From positions 930,001 through 994,000 of the forward strand of contig NZ_LT629693.1 of assembly GCF_900099825.1 (NCBI RefSeq): 64,000 nucleotides of DNA. Reading direction: 5' to 3'. Below, one piece after another: positions 56,869 through 64,000 of this stretch (position 1 is the stretch's first letter; each line of letters opens with the position of its first letter). The position numbers were made by a program, and so were the translations under genes. Origin of the DNA: Bradyrhizobium ottawaense (GTDB taxonomy: Bacteria; Pseudomonadota; Alphaproteobacteria; Rhizobiales; Xanthobacteraceae). The notes under the pieces are model-generated. The model was not told where the DNA came from and made no database searches. It was given only the letters and a program-made list of their open reading frames with translations.

Positions 56869-57759
56869 ATGCGACAACTCACCATCGGTGACATGCGGAT
56901 CGACCGGCTGGTGGAAATACCGGCCCTTCCGCTCGACAAGGAATTCCTGTTTGCCAACGTTACCGACGAGGTGATCGCGGCCAATCGCGGCTGGCTCGAT
57001 CACCGCTACATCGAGCCGGAGACCGGACGCTTCATTCTCAGCCACCATTCCTATGTGGTGCGCACGCCACGCTGGACCGCCATCGTCGATACCTGCTGCG
57101 GCAATCACAAGGAGCGTCCGGGCGCGCCGTTCTGGCACCGGCTCAACCAGCCCTATATCGAAAACATGGCGGCACTCGGCGTGCAGCCCGAGGACGTCGA
57201 TTTCGTCATGTGTACCCATCTGCATGTCGATCACGTCGGCTGGAATACGCGGCTGGTCGACGGACGCTGGGTGCCGACCTTCCCCAAGGCGCGCTACCTG
57301 ATGGGGAGGACGGAATACGACCATTGGGACCGGCAGCACCGGCAAAATCCGGAACGCGCTGTTAACCGCGGGGCATTCGTGGATTCGGTCCTGCCCGTCG
57401 TCGCGGCCGGCCAGGCTGAATTTGTCGACAGCGACCACTGTGTGTTCGACGATCGCGAGGCCACCTTCTGCTTCGTTCCGGCGCCCGGCCACACCATCGG
57501 CAACATGATGATCGACCTCCGCGGCGCGCACGATCACGCCGTGATGTCCGGCGACGTCATTCATCACCCGATCCAGTGCGCCGCGCCCTGGCTGTCGAAT
57601 GCGGCTGACTATGACAAGGCCATGGCACTGGCCACGCGCGTCAAACTGCTCGAAAGGCTCGCCGATACGCCGAGCATTCTTCTGACCGGGCATTTTCCGG
57701 CGGCGACCGCCGGCCGGGTGGTATCGCACGGCGAGGCCTTCAGGTTCGCGTTTCTGTAA
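56869..57759 (+). CDS. Metallo-beta-lactamase-fold hydrolase
   Basis: A 296-aa MBL-fold enzyme with the zinc motif THLHVDHVGW (HxHxDH, about residue 117), a downstream APGHTIGNM His, a bridging Asp in SGDVIHHP and a final His in LTGHFP. The set resembles AHL-lactonase/AttM-like and related hydrolases. GGAAG lies 8 bases upstream of the ATG. It follows the binding protein by 18 bases, so they are co-transcribed. Lactone opening is a reasonable but unproven activity. Confidence 0.87.
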   Translation: MRQLTIGDMRIDRLVEIPALPLDKEFLFANVTDEVIAANRGWLDHRYIEPETGRFILSHHSYVVRTPRWTAIVDTCCGNHKERPGAPFWHRLNQPYIENMAALGVQPEDVDFVMCTHLHVDHVGWNTRLVDGRWVPTFPKARYLMGRTEYDHWDRQHRQNPERAVNRGAFVDSVLPVVAAGQAEFVDSDHCVFDDREATFCFVPAPGHTIGNMMIDLRGAHDHAVMSGDVIHHPIQCAAPWLSNAADYDKAMALATRVKLLERLADTPSILLTGHFPAATAGRVVSHGEAFRFAFL

Positions 57760-57768
57760 CGGCGCTGC

Positions 57769-58629
57769 TCAGGCCGACACGCCGAGAAACTGCCGCAACG
57801 CCGCAAGCACTTCATCGAGCCGGTCATGATGGAGCCAGTGCCCGGCGCCGGCGATCTTCAGCATCTCGGCGTGCTTGAAATGTGCCAGCAGGCCGGCGGC
57901 CTCCGGATCGGCCAGAAAACTTTCGCTGCCCCACATCAGTAGCGTCGGACAACGGATGCGCGACCACAGGCCGATATAGTCGTCCGGCGACAATCGATAG
58001 GGCGCCCTCGCCCGCTGGTAATGATCGAACTTCCAGCGATAGAGGCCATCGGCATGCTGCCGAACGCCGTGGCGGGCCAGATGCAGCGCCTGTTCCGGCG
58101 TCAGCCGCTTGTTGCGCCCCGACAACCGCAGCGCCGCTTCTTCGATCGTCTTGAAGGCCGTGGGTTCGTGCTGTGCGATCCGATCGAGCTGCTTGATCCA
58201 TCGCGACATCTGTTCGTCGATCGGCGCTGGGCTCGCATAGGACAGGAATGTGCCGTCAAGCACGGCAAGCCGCGACACCCGCTCCGGGAACGTTCCGGCA
58301 TAGGCCTGCGCGACCATGCCGCCCATCGAATGGCCGACGATGGCGGCATCCTTCAACTCCGCGACCGCGATCAGGCGCGTGAGGTCAACGACGTTGTCGG
58401 CGAGCGTGTAGCTGCTTCCCTTGGCCCATTCGGAATCGCCGTGCCCGCGCAGATCCGGGGCCACGACATGGAAGTGCGGCTGCAAGGCCCGCGCGATCGC
58501 ATCCCAGTTGCGGCAGTGATCGAGCCCGCCATGGATCAGGACCAGCGGCGGCGCGGTCGCGTTGCCCCAGTCGGCATAATGCAGCCGCAGTCCCTGGGAC
58601 TCGTGGAAGCGGTCTTCCGGTTCGGCCAT
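57769..58629 (-). CDS. Alpha/beta hydrolase
   Basis: A 286-aa serine hydrolase with oxyanion motif VLIHGGLDHCRNW, nucleophile elbow GHSMGGM, an acidic residue region near MWGSESFLAD, and catalytic His in GAGHWLHHD. It is convergent with the MBL-fold gene and follows the dehydrogenase gene by 13 bases on the minus strand. Ester or C-C bond hydrolysis is possible. It overlaps no other gene once the start at 58629 is used. Confidence 0.88.
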   Translation of the reverse strand: MAEPEDRFHESQGLRLHYADWGNATAPPLVLIHGGLDHCRNWDAIARALQPHFHVVAPDLRGHGDSEWAKGSSYTLADNVVDLTRLIAVAELKDAAIVGHSMGGMVAQAYAGTFPERVSRLAVLDGTFLSYASPAPIDEQMSRWIKQLDRIAQHEPTAFKTIEEAALRLSGRNKRLTPEQALHLARHGVRQHADGLYRWKFDHYQRARAPYRLSPDDYIGLWSRIRCPTLLMWGSESFLADPEAAGLLAHFKHAEMLKIAGAGHWLHHDRLDEVLAALRQFLGVSA

Positions 58630-58642
58630 GTCGCCCACAGCC

Positions 58643-59692
58643 CTATTTCGGTGCGAACCCAAATGTCTGTTCGAAACGCCTGGCGTAGGCCGGCCATACC
58701 TCGGGGTTGATGACGCGCGGCGGGCGCTTGCCGTCGAGCGCGTCGAGAATTTGCTCGGCCGCGATCCGGCCCATGTTCTCGCGCGCTTCCTTGGTGACCC
58801 CGGCGGTATGCGGGCTCGCCAGCACGTTGTCGAACTGCAGCAGCGGGTGCTCCGCCGGCGGCGGCTCCTTGTCCCAGACGTCGAGGCCGGCGCCGGCGAT
58901 ACGCTTGTCGCGCAACGCGTCATACAGCGCCTTCTCGTCGTGAATGAAGCCGCGCGCGGTGGTGATGAAGAACGCATGCGGCTGCATCAGCGCAAACTGG
59001 CGCGCGCCGATCATGCCGCGATTATCCTTGTTCAGCGGGCACGAGATCGACACGAAATCCGATCGGCGCATCAGGTCGTCGAGTTCGACCTTCTCCGCGC
59101 CCCGCGCCGCTATTTCCTCGGCGCTCAGGAAAGGATCGTAGGCGATCACCTTCATGTGCAAGAGGCCCTTGCACAGCTCCGCGATGCGGCGGCCGACATT
59201 GCCGATCCCGACGATGCCGATGGTCTTGCCTTTGGCTTCGTTGCCCATCAGCGCGTTGCGATTGACATGGGCGTCGCGCCGCAGCGCGCGGTCGGCCTCG
59301 ATGATGCGCTTGGACAGCGTCAGCAGCATGCCCAGCGCATGCTCGGCGACCGAATTGGCGTTGCCGCCGGACTGATTGACGACCAGCACGCCCGCTGCCG
59401 TGCAGGCGTCGACGTCGACGGGGTCGAAGCCCGCGCCGTTGGAGGAAACGATCAGGAGGTTCGGCGCCCGCTGCAACAGGTCCCGATGGACATGGAAATG
59501 CGGCGCCAGCTCGTCGCGCGCCGCCCCGATCTGATAGGCATGCGCCGCCGCCAGCACCGGCGCCGAGACGGCATCCGGGCTCTCATTCTCGAGCCGGTCC
59601 AGCCGGACGTCGGGACGGGCTTTAATGATTTCCTCGTAAACCGGGTGGGCGAGATATTTGACGTAGAACACGCGCTTGCTGTTGACGGTCAT
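58643..59692 (-). CDS. D-2-hydroxyacid dehydrogenase (NAD-dependent family)
   Basis: A 349-aa D-isomer-specific 2-hydroxyacid dehydrogenase with GIVGIGNVGRRIAEL (Rossmann), catalytic Arg in TTARGFIHD, Glu in DVWDKEP and His in SPHTAGVT. It would interconvert a 2-hydroxyacid and a 2-ketoacid. The start at 59692 lacks a strong ribosome binding site. It is divergent from the two-subunit ThDP decarboxylase, which would act on a 2-ketoacid. That pairing is suggestive. Confidence 0.88.
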   Translation of the reverse strand: MTVNSKRVFYVKYLAHPVYEEIIKARPDVRLDRLENESPDAVSAPVLAAAHAYQIGAARDELAPHFHVHRDLLQRAPNLLIVSSNGAGFDPVDVDACTAAGVLVVNQSGGNANSVAEHALGMLLTLSKRIIEADRALRRDAHVNRNALMGNEAKGKTIGIVGIGNVGRRIAELCKGLLHMKVIAYDPFLSAEEIAARGAEKVELDDLMRRSDFVSISCPLNKDNRGMIGARQFALMQPHAFFITTARGFIHDEKALYDALRDKRIAGAGLDVWDKEPPPAEHPLLQFDNVLASPHTAGVTKEARENMGRIAAEQILDALDGKRPPRVINPEVWPAYARRFEQTFGFAPK

Positions 59693-59985
59693 TTTGGCAG
59701 GCAACTTTCAGTTCGGAAAATCACGGCGTTTGCAGGGTTGGCGGCGGGGATAGGCTAACGCGTCGACCTAAGCGACCGCAAAGCAGCCGTCCGGAACCAT
59801 CTGGCCATGGCGTCCTCCCCGTGTTGTTCGTTACTTCTCGTTTCACATGGTGGCATACCGACGGCATCGGCAAGTCAGCAGATCACGGTAACGCGAGAGC
59901 ATGTTGACAATCCCGCCGCGAACGTCAAGTTCGGCGCTCAAACGATGCGCGAACGAAAGATCGTCGCGGGTAAAGGGAGACCAAG

Positions 59986-60555
59986 ATGGCGGTTGCCGAG
60001 GCACATACGTCGCCCCAGAGCGCGCAAGAGAAGGGGCCAGAAAAGACCTGGCACGGCATCGTGCTGGAGGCGCTCAAACGCAACGACATCCGGCTGGTGC
60101 CCTACGTTCCGGATCGCGTGCTGACCACGCTGATCAAGAACATTCACGCCGATCCTTTTTTCACTACGTTTCCCACCGCCCGCGAGGAAGAAGCCGTCGG
60201 CATCGTCTCCGGCGCCTGGATGGCCGGCATGCGCGGCGCGGTGCTGATGCAGACCTCCGGCTTTGCCACGCTCGCCAATATCCTGGCGTCGCTGGCGATC
60301 CCCTACCAGATCCCGCTGATCATGTTCGTGTCCGAACGCGGCACGCTTGGCGAATTCAACTACGGCCAGTCGCTGGTGTGCCGTACCATGCGCCCGGTGC
60401 TGGATTCGCTCGCGATGGAGCATCACACCTGCACACGCCTTGATGAATTCGAATTCATCGTCGACCGCTCGATCAAGCAGGCCCTCACCACGCAGGCGCC
60501 GGTGGCGCTGATCCTCTCGCCGCTCCTGACCGGCGGCAAAGTCTTGGACAAGTGA
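59986..60555 (+). CDS. ThDP-dependent decarboxylase, alpha (PYR) subunit, sulfopyruvate/phosphonopyruvate type
   Basis: A 189-aa PYR-domain subunit with the catalytic Glu in AREEEAVGIVSGAWMAG and LMQTSGFATLANILASLA, like ComD of sulfopyruvate decarboxylase and the N-terminal part of phosphonopyruvate decarboxylases. GGGAG lies about 7 bases before the ATG. It overlaps or abuts the PP subunit downstream. The true ketoacid cannot be read from the sequence; sulfopyruvate is one candidate. Confidence 0.82.
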   Translation: MAVAEAHTSPQSAQEKGPEKTWHGIVLEALKRNDIRLVPYVPDRVLTTLIKNIHADPFFTTFPTAREEEAVGIVSGAWMAGMRGAVLMQTSGFATLANILASLAIPYQIPLIMFVSERGTLGEFNYGQSLVCRTMRPVLDSLAMEHHTCTRLDEFEFIVDRSIKQALTTQAPVALILSPLLTGGKVLDK

Positions 60556-60563
60556 GCGATCTC

Positions 60564-61178
60564 ATGAACACCGCCGCCAACAATCCCGCCCGCAATACCA
60601 AGATCATGAACCGGTTCGACGTCACTTCGCGGCTGGTTGCCAAGCTGAAGAACGAGGAAGCCGTCGTCGGCGGCATCGGCAACACCAATTTCGACCTCTG
60701 GGCGGCCGGCCACCGGCCGCAGAATTTCTACATGCTTGGGAGCATGGGCCTCGCCTTCCCGATCGCGCTTGGCGTGGCGCTGGCGCAGCCGAAGCGCCGC
60801 GTGTTCGCGCTCGAGGGCGACGGCTCGCTTTTGATGCAACTCGGTTCGCTGTCGACGATCGCGACGCTGGCGCCGAAGAACCTAACCATGGTGGTGATGG
60901 ACAATGGCGTCTACCAGATTACCGGCGCCCAGCCGACGCCGGCGGCCGCCGTCGCCGACCTCGTCGCCATCGCAGTCGCCAGCGGTCTAACCAACAGCGC
61001 CTGGGCCGCGGATGAGGAAGATTTCGAGCGCCTGATCGAGCAATCGATGTCGGCCTCGGGCCCGACGCTGATCGGCGTGCGTATCGACGACAAGCCCGGC
61101 ACTGGAACCACCCGCCGCGATCCCGTGCAGATCCGCGAGCGCTTCATGCACGGTATGGGCGTGCGGGAACTGCTATAG
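60564..61178 (+). CDS. ThDP-dependent decarboxylase, beta (PP) subunit
   Basis: A 204-aa PP-domain subunit with the ThDP/Mg motif EGDGSLLMQLGSL through VVMDNGVYQ, and a YMLGSMGLAFPIALGVAL segment typical of ComE-like subunits. Start at ATG 60564; a GTG at 60552 overlapping the alpha stop (GTGA) is an alternative. Together with the alpha subunit it would form the active site at the subunit interface and release an aldehyde from a 2-ketoacid. Confidence 0.83.
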   Translation: MNTAANNPARNTKIMNRFDVTSRLVAKLKNEEAVVGGIGNTNFDLWAAGHRPQNFYMLGSMGLAFPIALGVALAQPKRRVFALEGDGSLLMQLGSLSTIATLAPKNLTMVVMDNGVYQITGAQPTPAAAVADLVAIAVASGLTNSAWAADEEDFERLIEQSMSASGPTLIGVRIDDKPGTGTTRRDPVQIRERFMHGMGVRELL

Positions 61179-61289
61179 GCAAACCGCTTAAGGCTTGGCC
61201 ATTAACCACTGATATCGCGCCTTAACCAAAGCGCATCACGATCTCGCGTTGGCGTCATATCCGGTCGCAAGTCATGCTATGCCGTCGCG

Positions 61290-61652
61290 ATGACGATCAT
61301 CCTCCGCCTCTTCGCCTGGTGTCTCGCGGCCGCCGTCGCCTTCGCGACGCTGGGACCACCCGGCTACCGGCCACATTCCGATCTCGGACAGGACGGCGAG
61401 CATGCGCTGGCCTTCGTGCTGCTGGGGCTCGCTTTCGGCCTCGCTTACACGCGTAACCGGTGGCTGACCGCCGTGCTTGCGGTCGGGCTCACCGGTGTGC
61501 TCGAACTCCTGCAGCTCTGGATGCCCGGACGACATGCCCGCCTCGAAGACTTTATTGTCGATGCGCTGGCGGCCTGCGTCGGGCTTGCCGCTGCCGCCGC
61601 GCTGGACTGGATCATCCGCCGTACCCGGCAAACCGGCGCCAGCCCATCCTGA
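61290..61652 (+). CDS. VanZ-like membrane protein
   Basis: A 120-aa protein with four hydrophobic segments and the VanZ-like pattern DGEHALAFVLLGLAFGL and RHARLEDFIVDALAACVGL. VanZ-family proteins often occur near cell-envelope genes; precise function is unknown. No clear ribosome binding site is seen before the ATG. It is convergent with the DUF1236 gene. Confidence 0.72.
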   Translation: MTIILRLFAWCLAAAVAFATLGPPGYRPHSDLGQDGEHALAFVLLGLAFGLAYTRNRWLTAVLAVGLTGVLELLQLWMPGRHARLEDFIVDALAACVGLAAAAALDWIIRRTRQTGASPS

Positions 61653-61661
61653 TACGACAAT

Positions 61662-61687
61662 CCCCGCGGGACGAATGCCCCGCGAGG
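61662..61687. terminator. GC-rich hairpin between convergent genes
   Basis: CCCCGCGGG (61662-61670) pairs with CCCGCGAGG-type bases ending at 61687, 8 of 9 pairs, in the 82-base gap between the convergent VanZ-like and DUF1236 genes. No long U-tract on either strand. Probably limits read-through both ways. Confidence 0.4.
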
Positions 61688-61734
61688 ATCGATCGGTCGT
61701 CGGGCTTTCACCCGTTAGTCGATAATCCCGATCA

Positions 61735-62124
61735 TCAATCGATGATCTTGATGACCTTGCGCGTGCGCGGCTCCACGATCACGCGGCGATCGTTGACCAC
61801 GGCATAGCGATATTCGGTATGGCTCGGCACCGGCCGCAACTCGACGGCCTCCGGCAGCGGTTCGCCGACCACGACGCGCTCACGCACCGTCACCGAGGGT
61901 GCGCGCTCTGATGTCACCGACGTGATCACCGCATTTGGAATTTCCAGGCCCAGGCCGACTGCCGCACCTACGGTGCCGCCGACGACCTCGCCGACCGGGC
62001 CTGCAACCGAGCCGCCCGCGGCCGCGCCATTGGCGGCTCCCGTTGCCGTGGTGGATTGCGCAAAGGCCGCGCCCGAGGTCAGCAGCGAAGCCGCTACCAG
62101 CGAAACAACAAGACGTTTGTTCAT
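61735..62124 (-). CDS. DUF1236-domain secreted protein
   Basis: A 129-aa protein with a Sec signal (LVVSLVAASLLTSGAAFAQ), a Gly/Ala-rich glycine-zipper-like stretch (about 26-60) and a C-terminal DUF1236 repeat (YRYAVVNDRRVIVEPRTRKV). GGAGG lies 5 bases before the ATG. Such proteins are abundant in Bradyrhizobium and relatives; function is unknown. Expected to be periplasmic or envelope-associated. Confidence 0.85.
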   Translation of the reverse strand: MNKRLVVSLVAASLLTSGAAFAQSTTATGAANGAAAGGSVAGPVGEVVGGTVGAAVGLGLEIPNAVITSVTSERAPSVTVRERVVVGEPLPEAVELRPVPSHTEYRYAVVNDRRVIVEPRTRKVIKIID

Positions 62125-62235
62125 CGTGTCCTCCAGTGATTTGACGATGCGTCATAACCAACGGAGACATGAGATGTTCCGGTTCCTGCTGCCGCTAATG
62201 TCATCACGCCAGCAGTTCCCGAACGGTTCCGGTTC

Positions 62236-62270
62236 CAAACAAAAATGCCGCCGGAACTCCGGCGGCATTT
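62236..62270 (-). terminator. Rho-independent terminator of the acyl-CoA synthetase gene
   Basis: AAATGCCGCCGG (62243-62254) and CCGGCGGCATTT (62259-62270) make a perfect 12-bp stem with a 4-base loop. On the minus strand it runs into GCATTTTTGTTTGG. It lies 25 bases after the stop of the gene ending at 62295. Confidence 0.75.
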
Positions 62271-62294
62271 GAATCATGAGGCTTGTATCGATCG

Positions 62295-64000
62295 TTACAG
62301 CAGGCCGGCGCCGCGCGCCCATTTGTATTTGGCGCCGAGCACCTCGACCGGCAGTTCGGTCGAGTAGGCATAGGACGGGATGCCGTTCTGGTAGAGATAT
62401 TCGGCGGCCTCCTCGACCTCGACGTCGCCGGCGAGCGAGGCGACGATCGGCTTCACAAAACCCTTGGCCTCCATCTCCTTCTTCACTTCGACCATGTTGC
62501 GCGCGAACACCATCGGCGGCGTCACGATGGTGTGCCAGTAACCGAGGATCAGCGCATGAATGCGCTCATCCGACAGGCCGAGCTTGACGGTGTTGACATA
62601 GGTGATCGGCGGCTCGCCGCCGGTGATGTCGACCGGGTTGCCGGCAGCACCAAACGGCGGGATGAACTTGCGGAAGGCGGCATCGAGGTCCGGCGGCATC
62701 GCCATCAGCGACAGGCCGTTGTCGACCACGGAGTCCGACAGCAGCACGCCCGAACCGCCCGCGCCGGTGATGATCAGGATGTTCTCACCCTTCGGGGTCG
62801 GCAAGACAGGCACGCCGCGCGCGAATTCGAGCAATTGGCGAAGTGAGCGGGCGCGGATCACGCCGGACTGCTTGAGCACGTCTTCATAGATCTTGTCGTT
62901 GCCGGCGAGTGCGCCGGTATGCGACGCCGCCGCCTTGGCGCCGGCCGAGGTGCGGCCGGCCTTGAGCACGATCACCGGCTTCGTTTTGGAGACGCGCTTG
63001 GCGGCTTCCGCGAAGGCGCGGCCGTCCTTCAGGTCCTCGCAATGCTGGGCGATCAGGCTGGTGTTGGGGTCCTGCTCGAAGAAGGCGAGCAGATCGTCCT
63101 CGTCGATGTCGGACTTGTTGCCGAGGCCGACGATCGCGGAGACGCCCATCTTGGCCGAGCGCGAGAAGCCGATGATCGCCATGCCGATGCCGCCGGACTG
63201 CGACGACAGCGCCGCCGAACCCTTGACGTCGTAGGCCGTACAGAACGTGGCGCAGAGATTGGCCGGCGTATAGTAGAAGCCGTAGATGTTCGGCCCCATC
63301 AGGCGGACATTGTACTTCTTGCCGATCTCGACGATCTCGGCCTGCAGTTCGGGCGCGCCGGCTTCGGCAAAGCCCGACGGAATCAGCACGGCGCCGGGAA
63401 TTTTCTTCTCGCCGCATTCGATCAAGGCGCCGGCGACGAATTTTGCCGGGATCGCGAACACCGCGGTGTCGATCACGCCGGGAACGTCCTTGACGCTCTT
63501 GTAGGCCTTGTAGCCCAGGATCTCGGGGGCCTTGGGGTGGATCGGATAGATCTCACCCTTGTAGCCGCCGTTGATCAGGTTCTTCATCACGGAATTGCCG
63601 ATCTTGCCGTCTTCGGCGGAGGCGCCGATCACGGCGACGCCCTTCGGCTGCATGATGCGGTTCATCGCGACGACGATCTCTTCGGTCGGGCGCGGCGCCG
63701 GGCGCGGCTTGTAGTCGAAATCGACGACGATGCGCACGTCCGCGGCAATCGCGTCCTTCTTGGTGGCGAATACCGGGTTGAGATCGAGCTCGACGATTTC
63801 GGGGAAGTCGCTGACGAGTTTCGACACCTTGACGATGACGTCGGCCAGCGCGTCGCGGTTGACGGGATCGCCGCCACGCACGCCCTTCAGCATGTCATGG
63901 GACTGGATGCCGTCCAGCATCGACAGCGCGTCGTCCTTGGTCGCGGGCGCGAGACGGAAGGTGATGTCCTTCAAGACTTCGACCAGCACGCCGCCGAGGC
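62295..64000 (-). CDS. ADP-forming acyl-CoA synthetase family protein (5' end outside the window)
   Basis: Only the C-terminal 560 or so residues are present. The visible part begins at the end of an ATP-grasp domain (VLVEVLKDITFRLAPA) and continues with a CoA-binding domain (GVAVIGASAEDGKIGNSVMK) and a succinyl-CoA-ligase-like domain with the expected His (KAAASHTGALAGND). The order is ATP-grasp then CoA-binding, the reverse of many acetate-CoA ligases. The acyl substrate is unknown. Confidence 0.87.
   Translation of the reverse strand, partial: LGGVLVEVLKDITFRLAPATKDDALSMLDGIQSHDMLKGVRGGDPVNRDALADVIVKVSKLVSDFPEIVELDLNPVFATKKDAIAADVRIVVDFDYKPRPAPRPTEEIVVAMNRIMQPKGVAVIGASAEDGKIGNSVMKNLINGGYKGEIYPIHPKAPEILGYKAYKSVKDVPGVIDTAVFAIPAKFVAGALIECGEKKIPGAVLIPSGFAEAGAPELQAEIVEIGKKYNVRLMGPNIYGFYYTPANLCATFCTAYDVKGSAALSSQSGGIGMAIIGFSRSAKMGVSAIVGLGNKSDIDEDDLLAFFEQDPNTSLIAQHCEDLKDGRAFAEAAKRVSKTKPVIVLKAGRTSAGAKAAASHTGALAGNDKIYEDVLKQSGVIRARSLRQLLEFARGVPVLPTPKGENILIITGAGGSGVLLSDSVVDNGLSLMAMPPDLDAAFRKFIPPFGAAGNPVDITGGEPPITYVNTVKLGLSDERIHALILGYWHTIVTPPMVFARNMVEVKKEMEAKGFVKPIVASLAGDVEVEEAAEYLYQNGIPSYAYSTELPVEVLGAKYKWARGAGLL

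Noticed and set aside
59755..59808. 17-codon minus-strand ORF with a strong GGAGG upstream of the D-2-hydroxyacid dehydrogenase
   Set aside because: Could be a leader peptide, but the sequence shows no attenuator features or recognised motif.

Overview
The window is high-GC alphaproteobacterial DNA that fits Bradyrhizobium or a close relative (Nitrobacteraceae). The grounds are the aerobic Cob-type cobalamin genes, Liv- and Bug-type uptake genes beside small catabolic clusters, a DUF1236 protein and the codon style. No rRNA, tRNA, CRISPR array or intact mobile element was seen. The only transposon trace is a short IS21 IstA remnant.

Layout. 0-6.2 kb is the end of an exopolysaccharide locus: a Wzz/BY-kinase, two P-loop proteins and a Wzx-like flippase. 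6.2-12.5 kb is a mixed stress and respiration stretch: a universal stress protein coupled to a 67-aa membrane protein, a divergent LysR regulator, a helical protein, an orphan cytochrome oxidase subunit I, a small membrane protein, a DUF488 protein and a broken nitronate monooxygenase. 12.5-27.9 kb is a catabolic and uptake island: two PcaC-like proteins, two MmgE/PrpD proteins, a 3-hydroxyisobutyrate-dehydrogenase-like enzyme, a LivH/LivM-LivG/LivF importer with two tandem binding proteins, two SDRs, a GntR/FCD regulator, a Bug-type binding protein and a SerA-type dehydrogenase.

28.1-52.8 kb is a nearly complete aerobic cobalamin locus. It has three cobalamin riboswitches. The first (minus strand) leads TonB receptor, PepSY protein and cobU. 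The second leads DUF1636, cobW, cobN, cobG, cobH, cobI and cobJ, and probably cobL, cobE, cobM, cobB and cobA. The third leads a lone CbiM-like protein and cobF. cbiB, cobD and bluB, and the opposite-strand pair cobO-cobQ, lie between. cobK is antisense inside the large run. Together these genes cover uroporphyrinogen III to adenosyl-GDP-cobinamide plus lower-ligand synthesis. The chelatase partners CobS and CobT and the final synthase CobV are not in the window.

53.3-61.2 kb is a second catabolic cluster around a TetR regulator with two strong palindromic operators. It holds an SDR, a GTG-started carboxymuconolactone-decarboxylase-family protein, an orphan Liv-type binding protein, a metallo-beta-lactamase-fold hydrolase, an alpha/beta hydrolase, a D-2-hydroxyacid dehydrogenase and a two-subunit thiamine-diphosphate decarboxylase. 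The right edge has a VanZ-like protein, a DUF1236 protein and a truncated ADP-forming acyl-CoA synthetase.

The most distinctive observations made directly from the sequence are: one shared promoter geometry in front of all three riboswitches; cobK and cobL starting head to head with ribosome binding sites inside each other; a probable ATT start for cobD; a 178-bp element whose 16-bp inverted ends carry the stop codons of both bluB and cobQ; and a 32-bp element repeated upstream of two genes on either side of the oxidase gene.
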